Below are positions 1-8,067 of a DNA stretch of 34,284 nucleotides, piece by piece. The stretch lies in the NCBI GenBank assembly GCA_902761365.1, contig CACWJZ010000027.1, positions 1 to 34,284 of the forward strand. The letters are read 5' to 3'. Every line of letters starts with the position of its first letter. The first letter of the stretch is position 1. A program made the translations under genes and the position numbers. The notes under the pieces were generated by a model. The model saw nothing but the letters and a program-made list of their open reading frames with translations. It was not told where the DNA came from and did no database searches. The stretch comes from an uncultured Eubacteriales bacterium. Lineage in GTDB: Bacteria; Bacillota; Clostridia; Christensenellales; CAG-138.

Positions 1-1
1 C

Positions 2-316
2 TATGAGTCCTTCCTGCAGGAGATGGGCGCGGAGTATATCGGCCGGATGGCCATGTGGGTCTACTTTCGCCGTAAGGCTGAGTTGGGTGAATTTGAGCTC
101 AACAGTGATCTCGACTCCCGGATACAGCACTTGAGCAACATCTGCCGGATGCTGCTCGCGGTCATGCTCATGAACCTGGGCATCGGACTATCCAACCTGA
201 GGTATTCAAGCCTGGGCGTCATCAACCTTCTGTGCGCCGGGTTTCTGGCCTATTGCTACGGCCGCATCCAGGGCAAGAAGGACGAGCTCCAGCGGGAGCG
301 CCAGCTGCATGAATAG
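2..316 (+). CDS. DUF2812-family membrane protein, 3' part only
   Basis: The reading frame is open at the left edge of the window, so the gene begins upstream and only its last ~104 codons are present. An ATG at 23 lies inside the gene and is probably not the start. The fragment has the features I associate with the C-terminal part of DUF2812 proteins: an aromatic YFRRK stretch, then an acidic FELNSDLDSRIQHL segment, then two hydrophobic segments (about residues 40-58 and 62-80 counted from the internal ATG) and a charged cytoplasmic tail. DUF2812 proteins are small Firmicutes membrane proteins of unknown function, often encoded beside PadR-type regulators; the upstream neighbour is outside the window. 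The family call rests on motif resemblance only. Confidence 0.6.
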   Translation, partial: YESFLQEMGAEYIGRMAMWVYFRRKAELGEFELNSDLDSRIQHLSNICRMLLAVMLMNLGIGLSNLRYSSLGVINLLCAGFLAYCYGRIQGKKDELQRERQLHE

Positions 317-337
317 AGGAATGTAATGGAAGCCTGA

Positions 338-361
338 TCCTTTTTCTTGTAAGAAAAAGGA
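338..361. repeat. Short perfect palindrome, possible relative of the dispersed element
   Basis: Two 11-nt arms (338-348 and 351-361) are perfect inverted repeats around a 2-nt centre. The palindrome is followed by CCAAAA, as are the outer palindromes of the elements at 3940 and 22089 when read outward-in. It lies just after the DUF2812 stop codon. It could help end transcription, but no T-run follows on the + strand. Confidence 0.55.
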
Positions 362-374
362 CCAAAAACGTCTC

Positions 375-403
375 TTTACAAACCGCCTCCGTCCATGTAT
401 AAT
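375..403 (+). promoter_or_regulatory. Sigma-A promoter of ileS
   Basis: TTTACA (375-380) and TATAAT (398-403) are separated by exactly 17 bp. The expected start near 410 is immediately upstream of the T-box leader, so this promoter should produce the riboswitch transcript. Confidence 0.85.
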
Positions 404-409
404 ACTGCC

Positions 410-650
410 AAACGTGGATCGGGACAGGTAACCGTGGCCCATCCCCTTCAAGCGAGCCGCGAGCGGTGGAAGGCGGCAGGGGGACCCAAGGCGAGATCAC
501 CCGGGAGCGGGGACGTGAACAGAAGTAGCGGCCTCCGGCGGCCCTCCGTTACCGGGGCATACGAGCGGCATGGGCTTTTGCCTGTGCAAGGCGGGTGGTA
601 CCGCGGAAGATCAGGTCTTTCGCCCCGTGTTGGGGCGGAAGACTTTTTTT
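410..650 (+). promoter_or_regulatory. T-box riboswitch, isoleucine type, controlling ileS
   Basis: The leader holds the T-box signature GGGTGGTACCGCGG at 593-606, the antiterminator bulge that pairs with the NCCA end of uncharged tRNA. An intrinsic terminator follows it directly. In the stem I region, the segment GCGAGATCACC places ATC (496-498), an isoleucine codon, where the specifier is expected; this fits the downstream gene. Known T-box behaviour predicts read-through into ileS when uncharged tRNA-Ile accumulates. The T-box and terminator are seen directly; the specifier position is a manual assignment. Confidence 0.92.
615..650 (+). terminator. T-box regulated intrinsic terminator
   Basis: A 12-bp stem (615-626 with 632-643, one wobble pair) with loop GTGTT is followed by seven T residues. 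Its 5' side lies just after the antiterminator sequence, as expected for mutually exclusive folding. Confidence 0.9.
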
Positions 651-652
651 GT

Positions 653-697
653 CCTCTCCCAGGGGAGAGGGTGGCGGCGCAGCCGCCGGGTGTGGGG
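653..697 (+). repeat. Dispersed repeat (family R), copy in the ileS leader
   Basis: A perfect 8-2-8 palindrome (CCTCTCCC-AG-GGGAGAGG, 653-670) is followed by a 28-nt core at 670-697 starting GGTGGCGGCGCAG. The same core, 24 of 28 identical, occurs on the opposite strand at 19954-19981. It sits between the T-box terminator and the ileS start codon, lengthening the leader to about 145 nt after the terminator. Confidence 0.75.
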
Positions 698-799
698 CGT
701 CCGCTGTCCCCTTTGCGTTACGGGAGAAGGGCGCCGTTCGGCGGCCAGGGGGATCGCAAGCATACAACGACCATTTTCAATATAGCATTGGAGGAAACC

Positions 800-3700
800 A
801 TGTACGACAAAGTATCGACGGATCTGAAGTTTGTGGACCGGGAGAAGGAAGTCCTTTCCTTCTGGAAGGAAAACCATGTGTTCGAGAAGAGCGTGGAGCT
901 CCGCAAGGGCGCGCCCGCCTATACGGTCTTCGACGGCCCGCCCACGGCCAACGGCAAGCCCCACATCGGCCACGTGCTGACCCGGAGCATCAAGGACATC
1001 ATCCCCCGGTATCGGACCATGAAGGGCTACGATGTGCTCCGCAAGGCCGGCTGGGACACCCACGGCCTGCCCGTGGAGCTGGAGGTGGAGAAGCAGCTGG
1101 GCCTGGACGGCAAGGAGCAGATCGAAGAATACGGCGTGGAGCCCTTCATCGAGGGCTGCAAGAAGTCCGTGTGGAAGTATTCCTCCGAGTGGGCGGACAT
1201 GTCCGATCGCGTGGGCTACTGGATGGACATGGACGACCCCTACGTCACCTATCACGACGACTACATCGAGTCCGAGTGGTGGGCTCTGAAGACCATCTAT
1301 GACAAGGGCCTGCTGTACAAGGGCTATAAGATCGTGCCCTACTGCCCCCGCTGCGGGACGGCCCTCAGCTCCCACGAGGTGGCCCAGGGCTATAAGGACG
1401 TGAAGGAGACCTCCGCCGTGGCGAAGTTCTATCTGAAGGACGGCAGCGGCACCTGCATCCTCGCCTGGACCACCACGCCCTGGACACTGCCCAGCAACGT
1501 GGCCCTGTGCGTCAACGCCAACGAGACCTACGTGAAGGCCCGCCGGGAGGACGGCGTGTTCATCCTGGCGGAGGCCCTGGTGAAGAATGTCCTGGGCGAG
1601 AACGTGCAGATCATGGAGACCTTCTCCGGCGCCGACCTGGTGGGCACGGAGTACGAGCCCCTCTTCGACATGAGCGCCAACTTCAACGGCAAGAAGGGCT
1701 ATCGGGTGGTGGCGGACAACTATGTCACCTTGGACGAGGGCACCGGCGTGGTCCACATCGCGCCCGCTTTCGGCGAGGACGACAACCGGGTGGGGAAGGT
1801 CTACGACCTGCCCTTCCTGCAGCTCGTGAACACCTCCGGCCATATGTGCGGCGGCACGCCCTTCGACGGCCTCTTCGTGAAGGATGCGGACAAGCCCGTC
1901 CTGGAGGATCTGAAGCGGCAGGAGAAGCTGTTCAGCGCGCCTCAGTTCGAGCACAGCTATCCCTTCTGCTGGCGCTGCGACACGCCCCTCATCTACTACG
2001 CCCGGGAGGAGTGGTTCATCCGCATGACCGCGGTGAAGGACAAGCTGGTCCGGTTCACCAAGAGCGTCAACTGGATCCCCGAGACCATCCGCGACGGCCG
2101 CATGGGCAACTTCGTGGAGAACGTCATCGACTGGGCCGTGACCCGCGAGCGGTACTGGGGCACGCCCTTCCCCGTGTGGGTCTGCCCGGACTGCGGCAAG
2201 GTCCACGTGATCGGCAGCAAGGCGGAGCTGAAGGCCATGAGCCCCGACTGCCCCGCGGACATCGAGCTGCACAAGCCCTACATCGACCGGGTCACCGTGA
2301 AGTGCCCCCAGTGCGGCGGCAGCATGAAGCGGGAGAGCGTGGTCATGGACTGCTGGTTCGACTCAGGCTCCATGCCCTTCGCCCAGTGGCACTATCCCTT
2401 TGAGAACAAGGAGAAGTTCGAGCGCCGCTACCCCGCCGACTTCATTTCGGAGGCCATCGACCAGACCCGCGGCTGGTTCTATACGCTGCTGGCCATCGCC
2501 ACGCTCCTCTTCGATGAGGCGCCCTTCAAGAACTGCGTGGTGCTGGGCCTCGTGTGCGACAAGGACGGCAAGAAGATGAGCAAGCACCTCGGCAACGTGG
2601 TCAACCCCTTCGACGTGCTGGACGCCCAGGGCGCCGACGCCGTCCGCTGGTACTTCTACACGGGCTCCAGCCCCTGGCTGCCGTCCCGGTTCTCCGGCGA
2701 CGCGGTGAGCGAGTATCAGCGCAAGTTCATGGGCACCCTCTGGAACACCTACGCCTTCTATGTGCTGTACGCGGACATCGACGCCTTTGACCCCAGCCAG
2801 CACACGCTGCGGCGGGAGAACCTGAGCTTTATGGACCGCTGGGTCCTCTCCCGGATGCAGACCCTGGTGAAGACCGTGGATGAGGATCTGAGCGCCCTGA
2901 AGATCACCGAGGCGGGAAGGGAGCTCCAAGCCTTCGTGGACGAGCTCTCCAACTGGTACGTGCGCCGGTGCCGGAACCGGTATTGGGGGAGCGAGATGAC
3001 CGTGGACAAGGAAGCGGCCTACATGACCCTGTACACCGTGCTCAAGGAGCTGACCCTCATCAGCGCGCCCTTCGTGCCGTTCATGGCCGAGAGCATCTAT
3101 CAGAACATCGTGCGCCGGGTGGAGAAGGACGCGCCCCTCTCTGTGCACCTCTGCGACTTCCCCGCGGCGGACGAGAGCCTGATCGACGCGGATCTCGAGA
3201 AGAACATGGAGGAGGTCCTGGCCATCGTGACCTTGGGTCGCGCCGCCCGGAACAACGCCGCCATGAAGATCCGGCAGCCTCTCCCTGCCATGTACGTCCA
3301 GGGCGAGCCGCTCAGTGAGGGCTACTGCACCATCATCGCCGAGGAGCTGAACGTGAAGGAGGTCAGTTTCGTTTCCGACGCCTCCGGGTTCATCTCCTAC
3401 GCCGTGAAGCCCCAGCTTAGGACCTTGGGGCCCAAGTACGGCAAGAATCTCGGCGCCATCCGGTCGAAGATGGCCGAGCCCGGGGCGGGGGACGAGATCG
3501 TGAACGCCATCAAGGCGGAGGGCAAGTATTGCTTCGACGCGAACGGGCAGACGATCGAGCTCACGGAAGCGGACGTGCTGGTCACGGCCGTGAAGAAGGA
3601 GGGCCTGGTGTCCGAGACCGACGGGCAGGTGACGGTGGTCCTCGACACGAACCTGACGCCGGAGCTCATCGAGCTGGGCTTCGTTCGCGAGCTCACCAGC

Positions 3701-3919
3701 AAGCTGCAGACCATGCGCAAGGAGGCGGGCTTCGAGGTGGCAGACCATATCCGGATCGGCTACAGCGGCAGCGACAAGGTCAGGGCCGTCTTCTCCAAGT
3801 ACGCCGATGACATCGCCGCCGACACTTTGGCCGACGGCGTCTCCGACGTCCTCTCCGGCTACGAGAAGGACTGGGACGTGAACGGCGAGGCCGTCCGGCT
3901 CTCGGTGGAACGGGTGTAA
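800..3919 (+). CDS. ileS: Isoleucyl-tRNA synthetase, type 2
   Basis: Charges tRNA-Ile with isoleucine in the cytoplasm; class I synthetase. I chose the ATG at 800 because GGAGG precedes it by about six bases and the protein then starts with the clostridial MYDKVSTDLKFVDREKE sequence; the open frame runs further upstream only by passing through the T-box leader. The product has 1039 residues, the usual size of type 2 enzymes (about 1035) rather than type 1 (about 930). Visible parts are the HIGH signature (residues 55-58), a CPRCG metal-binding site, the CP1 editing insertion, KMSKH (592-596) and the C-terminal anticodon-binding helices. Expression should be controlled by the T-box leader. Type 2 enzymes are known to be less sensitive to mupirocin; HIGH is intact, so the swapped GxHH form reported for hyper-resistant enzymes is absent. 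Confidence 0.97.
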   Translation: MYDKVSTDLKFVDREKEVLSFWKENHVFEKSVELRKGAPAYTVFDGPPTANGKPHIGHVLTRSIKDIIPRYRTMKGYDVLRKAGWDTHGLPVELEVEKQLGLDGKEQIEEYGVEPFIEGCKKSVWKYSSEWADMSDRVGYWMDMDDPYVTYHDDYIESEWWALKTIYDKGLLYKGYKIVPYCPRCGTALSSHEVAQGYKDVKETSAVAKFYLKDGSGTCILAWTTTPWTLPSNVALCVNANETYVKARREDGVFILAEALVKNVLGENVQIMETFSGADLVGTEYEPLFDMSANFNGKKGYRVVADNYVTLDEGTGVVHIAPAFGEDDNRVGKVYDLPFLQLVNTSGHMCGGTPFDGLFVKDADKPVLEDLKRQEKLFSAPQFEHSYPFCWRCDTPLIYYAREEWFIRMTAVKDKLVRFTKSVNWIPETIRDGRMGNFVENVIDWAVTRERYWGTPFPVWVCPDCGKVHVIGSKAELKAMSPDCPADIELHKPYIDRVTVKCPQCGGSMKRESVVMDCWFDSGSMPFAQWHYPFENKEKFERRYPADFISEAIDQTRGWFYTLLAIATLLFDEAPFKNCVVLGLVCDKDGKKMSKHLGNVVNPFDVLDAQGADAVRWYFYTGSSPWLPSRFSGDAVSEYQRKFMGTLWNTYAFYVLYADIDAFDPSQHTLRRENLSFMDRWVLSRMQTLVKTVDEDLSALKITEAGRELQAFVDELSNWYVRRCRNRYWGSEMTVDKEAAYMTLYTVLKELTLISAPFVPFMAESIYQNIVRRVEKDAPLSVHLCDFPAADESLIDADLEKNMEEVLAIVTLGRAARNNAAMKIRQPLPAMYVQGEPLSEGYCTIIAEELNVKEVSFVSDASGFISYAVKPQLRTLGPKYGKNLGAIRSKMAEPGAGDEIVNAIKAEGKYCFDANGQTIELTEADVLVTAVKKEGLVSETDGQVTVVLDTNLTPELIELGFVRELTSKLQTMRKEAGFEVADHIRIGYSGSDKVRAVFSKYADDIAADTLADGVSDVLSGYEKDWDVNGEAVRLSVERV

Positions 3920-3939
3920 GGAACGGAAGCTTCTTCTTT

Positions 3940-4082
3940 GCGACTTTTTCTTTTCACTGAAAAAAAGTCGCCCAACAAGAAAAGCTTAAGAAGATAAAAA
4001 AGACGCAGCAGAACAGATATACTGTTTCTCAGGTTTCTCTTTTTCCGCCGCTTTTTCTCTTTGCACAAAGAGAAAAAGCGGC
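3940..4082 (+). repeat. Two-palindrome dispersed element, copy 1
   Basis: This fills most of the ileS-DUF554 gap (3920-4107). Palindrome B (3940-3971) has GCGAC...GTCGC ends and T/A-rich arms. It is followed by CCAACAAGAAAAGCTTAAG, a ~40-nt variable middle, then GTTTCTCTTTTTCCGCC and palindrome A (4047-4082), a perfect 16-4-16 inverted repeat. The same parts in the same order occur on the other strand at 21956-22089. The middle also holds an AACAG-N5-CTGTT inverted repeat (about 4012-4026). The hairpins could terminate the ileS transcript. Confidence 0.8.
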
Positions 4083-4107
4083 AAAATAAAAGGTTAAGGT
4101 TTTCCCC

Positions 4108-4791
4108 ATGAAAGGTCTCGGCACCATCGTCAACGCGGCCGCCATATTGCTGGGCGGGGGCGCGGGTCTGTTGTTTCATAAGGGCATCAGCGAAAAGCTG
4201 CAGGAGCGGGTCATGGAGGCCCTGGCCTTCGGCGTGATCCTCATCGGTCTCTCCGGCGCCCTGAAGGGCGAAAAGACCCTGGTCATGATCCTGTCCCTGG
4301 CCGTGGGCGCGGCCATCGGCGCACTCCTGTCTATCGACGACGGCTTCCACCGCTTGGCGAACAAGCTCAGCGGCAAACTGGTGGGCCCGGACAAGCAGGC
4401 GGGCTTCGCGGCCGGGTTCGTCAGCGCCTCGCTCCTCTTCTGCACCGGCGCCATGGCGGTGACCGGTGCCCTCCAGGACGGCTTTGCCGCCGACCACGCC
4501 ACCCTGTTCGCCAAGGCGCTGATCGACGGCATCTCCGCCATGCTCTTGGCTTCTGCGTTGGGCGGGGGCGTGCTCCTCAGTGCGGCGGCGGTGTTCCTGT
4601 ACCAGGGCCTGTTCACCATCCTTGGCATCTTCAGCGCTTCCTTCTTCGCGGCCTCGGCTACGGAGATGGGCGCCGTGGGCTCCCTCCTTTTGGTACCCAT
4701 CGGCCTCAACATGCTGAAGATCACCAAAATCAAGGTCATGGACCTGCTGCCGGCCATCTTTTTACCCATTCTCTTTTGCCTGTTTCTGTAA
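4108..4791 (+). CDS. DUF554 family integral membrane protein
   Basis: The 227-residue protein is almost wholly hydrophobic, with six or seven predicted membrane segments. It starts with the family's typical motif, MKGLGTIVNAAAILLGGGAGLL. DUF554 proteins (YdfK/YqgA type) are widespread inner-membrane proteins without an established function. The ATG at 4108 has only a weak AAGG about ten bases upstream; the dispersed element ends 25 bp before the start, so the original leader may have been altered. It lies 188 bp after ileS and 62 bp before the response regulator gene and could be a single-gene transcript. The family call is firm; no biochemical role can be read from the sequence. Confidence 0.88.
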   Translation: MKGLGTIVNAAAILLGGGAGLLFHKGISEKLQERVMEALAFGVILIGLSGALKGEKTLVMILSLAVGAAIGALLSIDDGFHRLANKLSGKLVGPDKQAGFAAGFVSASLLFCTGAMAVTGALQDGFAADHATLFAKALIDGISAMLLASALGGGVLLSAAAVFLYQGLFTILGIFSASFFAASATEMGAVGSLLLVPIGLNMLKITKIKVMDLLPAIFLPILFCLFL

Positions 4792-4794
4792 AGG

Positions 4795-4831
4795 TTCAGG
4801 CTTTTTTCAGGTTCGGGGCGTAGAGTATAGA
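4795..4831 (+). promoter_or_regulatory. Candidate promoter and direct-repeat operator of the two-component operon
   Basis: TTCAGG occurs at 4795-4800 and again at 4806-4811, an 11-bp period (6-5-6) typical of sites bound by tandem OmpR-family regulators. TATAGA (4826-4831) could be the -10 box; the second repeat overlaps the expected -35 position, which has no good consensus. Activation by the operon's own regulator is inferred. Confidence 0.45.
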
Positions 4832-4853
4832 AAAACGTGAGGGGGACAGTTTC

Positions 4854-5531
4854 ATGCGCGCATTGATCGTGGAGGACGACAAGGCCCTCGCCCGGACCCT
4901 GGGCGAGATGCTCAAAAGCGCCCGCTTTGAAAGCGACATCTGCTACGACGGGGAATCGGGCCTGGATAACGGCCTTTCCGATGTGTACGACCTCATCATC
5001 TTGGACATCATGCTCCCCAAGAAGGACGGCTTCTCCGTGGCCCGGGAGCTGAGGCGGGAGAAGATCGACACGCCCATTCTCATGCTCACCGCCCGGACCG
5101 AGACCGGCGACAGGGTGCGCGGCCTGGACAGCGGCGGGGACTACTACCTGACCAAGCCCTTTGAGATGTCGGAGCTGCTGGCCTGCGTGCGGGCCCTGAC
5201 CCGGCGGCAGGGGGAGGTGGTCATGGACGAGCTCAGCTTCGGCGACCTCCGCCTGAACCTGTCCACCGGCGATTTGAGCTACGGGGACAAGAAGGTCCGC
5301 CTGGGCAAGAAGGAGTTCTCCATCATGCGCATCTTCCTCAGCAACGGGGAGGCCATCGTCAGCAAGGAGACGCTGATCAACAAGGTATGGGGCTATGAAA
5401 GCGACGCGGAGGACAACAACGTGGAGGTATACATCTCCTTCCTGCGCAAGAAGCTGGCCTTTCTGAAGGCGCCGGTCCAGATCGCCACCCTGCGCAAGTT
5501 CGGCTACCGGCTGGAGGCGGCAGACAAATGA
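4854..5531 (+). CDS. OmpR/PhoB-family response regulator
   Basis: A 225-residue two-domain DNA-binding regulator. The receiver domain (about 1-118) has the acidic pair D8/D9, phospho-acceptor D51 in LIILDIMLP, switch T79 and K101 in LTKPF. The C-terminal winged helix (about 125-222) contains GKKEFSIMRIFLSNG and the recognition region DNNVEVYISFLRKKL, ending in the usual LRKFGYRL. The start is supported by GAGGGGGA about nine bases upstream. Its stop overlaps the kinase start by 4 bp (ATGA), so the pair is translationally coupled. A direct repeat upstream may be an autoregulatory site. The signal sensed and the genes controlled cannot be deduced. Confidence 0.95.
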   Translation: MRALIVEDDKALARTLGEMLKSARFESDICYDGESGLDNGLSDVYDLIILDIMLPKKDGFSVARELRREKIDTPILMLTARTETGDRVRGLDSGGDYYLTKPFEMSELLACVRALTRRQGEVVMDELSFGDLRLNLSTGDLSYGDKKVRLGKKEFSIMRIFLSNGEAIVSKETLINKVWGYESDAEDNNVEVYISFLRKKLAFLKAPVQIATLRKFGYRLEAADK

Positions 5532-6727
5532 TCAAAAAGCTGAAACGACGCTTCATCCTCACCAGCATGGCCGTGGTCACGCTGGTGCTGCTGCTGGTTT
5601 CGATCGTCCTGTTCCTGGGCGCCCGGCGGGTGGTTTACTCCGATGCGGACCAGATGCTCAAGCGCTCGCTGATGTTCTCCCTGGGGGAGAAGGGCAACGG
5701 CGAGGGCCGGGGCGGCCGGTTCGAGCGGGCGGTGGTGCTCACCGTCGACCCGGAGACCGGCGAGGTCGAGAACCGGAGCAGCGGCACCTTGCAGAACTTC
5801 TCCGAGGAGGAGCAGCAGGAGCTGGCCCAGGAGGCGGCTCGGGGCGGCAAGCTGAAGAACCGGGGCGTTCGCGCCTCGGTGGAGAAGCGCAACGGCAAGA
5901 CCTACGTGGCCGTGGTGGACACGGCGGTGGAGGATCGGCTCCTGACCGCCGCCACGAAGGCCCTGGCCCTCTTCGCCGCGGGCACCTGGGCGGCGCTGCT
6001 GCTGCTGGTGTGGCTCCTGTCCGGCTGGGCCGTGCGCCCCATGGCCAAGGCCTGGGACATGCAGCGTCAGTTCGTAGCGGACGCCTCCCATGACCTCAAG
6101 ACCCCCCTGACCGTGATTTTGAGCAACAGCGAGCTCCTCAAACAGCAGAGCGAAGCGGCGGACACCCCGGAGGTGGACCGCATCGAGGCCGCAGGCCGGC
6201 GGATGAAGGACCTGGTCCAGAAGATGCTGACCCTGGCCCGCATGGAGGACGACCCCAACCGGGGCGCCTGGGAGAGCATGGATCTCAGCGACATGGTCAT
6301 GGAGGGCGCGCTGGCCTTCGAGGCCACGGCCTTCGAGAAGGGGCTGACCATCGACGAGAATGTGGAGAGCGGCCTCGTGGTCAAGGGCAACCGGGCTCAG
6401 GTCCAGAGCGTCCTCGAATGCCTGCTGGATAACGCCTGCAAGTACGCCGATCCCGGTAGCAGCGTCACCGTGTCCCTGGAGAAGGCGGGGAAGAGGGCCA
6501 AGCTCACCGTTCACAACACCGGCTCCTACATCCCCCCGGCGGACCTTCCCCACGTGTTCGAGCGCTTCTATCGGGCGGACAAGAGCCGCACGGCCTCCGA
6601 TAGTTCCGGCCTGGGCCTCGCTATCGTCCAGTCCGTGGTGGAGTCCATGGGCGGCACCGTCTCCGTCGAAAGCTCCGAATCCGCCGGCACCGCCTTCACG
6701 GTGTTCCTCCCCCGAGAGAACGGATAA
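5528..6727 (+). CDS. Membrane sensor histidine kinase
   Basis: A 399-residue kinase, partner of the regulator it overlaps by 4 bp. A first membrane helix (about 10-31) and a second (about 145-165) enclose a short extracytoplasmic region of roughly 110 residues, rich in charged residues and without a recognised sensor fold. After a short linker with no clear HAMP domain comes the dimerisation domain with H-box SHDLKTPL (H188, the predicted phosphorylated residue). The ATPase domain has the N-box LLDNACKYA (N302), VHNTGSYIPP and DSSGLGLAIVQSV. The HNTG form replacing the textbook DxGxG is common in compact Firmicutes kinases. A bidirectional terminator follows. What it senses is unknown. Confidence 0.94.
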   Translation: MIKKLKRRFILTSMAVVTLVLLLVSIVLFLGARRVVYSDADQMLKRSLMFSLGEKGNGEGRGGRFERAVVLTVDPETGEVENRSSGTLQNFSEEEQQELAQEAARGGKLKNRGVRASVEKRNGKTYVAVVDTAVEDRLLTAATKALALFAAGTWAALLLLVWLLSGWAVRPMAKAWDMQRQFVADASHDLKTPLTVILSNSELLKQQSEAADTPEVDRIEAAGRRMKDLVQKMLTLARMEDDPNRGAWESMDLSDMVMEGALAFEATAFEKGLTIDENVESGLVVKGNRAQVQSVLECLLDNACKYADPGSSVTVSLEKAGKRAKLTVHNTGSYIPPADLPHVFERFYRADKSRTASDSSGLGLAIVQSVVESMGGTVSVESSESAGTAFTVFLPRENG

Positions 6728-6744
6728 ATCCATCTGAACATAAA

Positions 6745-6779
6745 CAAAAGCTCCCGGCCGTGCAGCCGAGAGCTTTTTT
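6745..6779. terminator. Bidirectional intrinsic terminator between convergent genes
   Basis: Arms 6749-6758 and 6765-6774 pair over ten bases with one mismatch. T-runs lie on both sides (TTTTTT on the + strand, TTTTGTTT on the - strand). It can serve the kinase gene and the minus-strand DUF6273 gene ending at 6791. Confidence 0.85.
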
Positions 6780-6790
6780 CGTTGGTTTGT

Positions 6791-8020
6791 TTATCTGTCC
6801 GGATCGATCCAGATCGCCGGTCGAACGGTGCCGTAGGCATGGGAGATCATGTTTCCCGAGAAATCGATCTCGCCGGTGACCAGCACATTGGTCGCGTAAT
6901 CAGAATCATGGCCGGATGTGCGCAGCCACCACCAGCAATTGCCCGTTTTCGGGTCCGTGTGCGCTTTGTTCGATCCACCGAATTTGGCATACTCCGTTGC
7001 CTTGCACGCCCGTTCGGCGTTTGATCTGAAATACAGCTTCGCTTCCCGTGCACTCAGAAGGAATACCTTGTCCGTCTTGTCATCTCCCTGCCATGTGCCA
7101 CCGAACGTAGTGGAAGGGTTGTCATCCGCCACGACCCGTGTGTCTCGGATATACTGCTGCTCCTCGTCGGTGAACGCATCGTTGAGGAAGGTGTGGTTCA
7201 GCCATTTCCGCAACGTGCACTCCGACCATGCGGTGTCTATGCGCTTAGCATTGAACGGGATATTGTCCAGCGCGTAGCGGCTGATGAGAAGCAGCCTGCT
7301 GCCGTTCCGATCCAACACCAGCCACTCGATGGGCTCCTTGGTGGAACCGGACTTGCTCTGGGTATAGGAACCGAAATACACGTATTCGCCCACGGACGCA
7401 TTCTTCAGCTTCGTCAGGTACGAAGGTTCCTGTGCGGTGGTTGGTGTGAGCGTGGGTGTCAAACCTGCCGTCATGACCCGGATCTGATGGTCCGCTGTGA
7501 CGGTGGTCTCCCCATGGGCACAGTATACGAACACGTCGTAGGCTCCGTCCCCGGTGGTCAGGGTGTAGACCGTATTCGCTTTGGTTTCCACGGACGCCGG
7601 ATGGAGCGACCGTAAATACTGGGCCAGGATGTCGACGTCGTTCTCCGCGATGCCGAAGTCCCGGATGCGGCCGGAGACACCGATGCATACGTCCGTGGAA
7701 TGAATGTCCCTGAGGGCGATGGCGCCGGGGATGTACCCCATGCCGCCGTTTAGCTGGCTCGCCCAGATGCTCTGGGCCTGAGGCGCGTCGAAGTGGAAAA
7801 CCACATTGGTATAGGCGAAGATGTACGCTGCCGGCTTCTCCTCCTCAAAGTACACCATGGAGAACGGACCGAAGGCCGCTTCCACATCCCGAAACGTTTT
7901 GCCGATCAGGGCTCCTTCCGCAGACGTGACGAAGGCGTCCTGGGCTCGCTGCGCTTCCGCGCAGGCCAGCAAACTGCCGCACAGCAGCACCGCCAGCAAC
8001 AGTACCACGATCCTCTTCAT
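6791..8020 (-). CDS. DUF6273-domain lipoprotein
   Basis: A 409-residue predicted lipoprotein. The ATG at 8020 is preferred to an in-frame TTG at 8029 because the Shine-Dalgarno GGAGG is nine bases before the ATG but almost touches the TTG. The N-terminus has MKR, a hydrophobic stretch and a SLLAC lipobox, so cleavage would leave a lipid-modified Cys20. Residues ~30-190 form an unrecognised region. The last ~200 residues contain the DUF6273 pattern: EYVYFGSYTQ, PIEWLVLDRNGSRLLLISRYALD, the WSECTLRKWLN segment, then WWWLRTSG and GTVRPAIWIDP. DUF6273 is common in secreted Clostridia proteins; its function is not established, though its fold-like pattern recalls formylglycine-enzyme/lectin-type domains. 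It lies 47 bp downstream of the zinc-ribbon gene on the same strand, probably in one transcript. Confidence 0.82.
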   Translation of the reverse strand: MKRIVVLLLAVLLCGSLLACAEAQRAQDAFVTSAEGALIGKTFRDVEAAFGPFSMVYFEEEKPAAYIFAYTNVVFHFDAPQAQSIWASQLNGGMGYIPGAIALRDIHSTDVCIGVSGRIRDFGIAENDVDILAQYLRSLHPASVETKANTVYTLTTGDGAYDVFVYCAHGETTVTADHQIRVMTAGLTPTLTPTTAQEPSYLTKLKNASVGEYVYFGSYTQSKSGSTKEPIEWLVLDRNGSRLLLISRYALDNIPFNAKRIDTAWSECTLRKWLNHTFLNDAFTDEEQQYIRDTRVVADDNPSTTFGGTWQGDDKTDKVFLLSAREAKLYFRSNAERACKATEYAKFGGSNKAHTDPKTGNCWWWLRTSGHDSDYATNVLVTGEIDFSGNMISHAYGTVRPAIWIDPDR

Positions 8021-8067
8021 CGTTCCCAACCTCCTGTTTGTTGTGTCGGATAATATTTATCCTGTTG

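Noticed and set aside
395-799. Upstream extension of the ileS frame, which would give a 1174-residue protein
   Set aside because: The added 135 codons run through the T-box leader and terminator; the family N-terminus and Shine-Dalgarno are at 800.
611-2272. 553-codon minus-strand frame opposite ileS, and similar long antisense frames opposite glnS, ychF, the PQQ gene and the ATPase genes
   Set aside because: All are His/Gly/Val-rich mirror translations of high-GC genes with recognisable families on the + strand.
3920-4107. CRISPR-like repeats in the ileS-DUF554 gap
   Set aside because: The repeats are two different palindromes without regular spacers; the arrangement recurs once elsewhere as a whole element.
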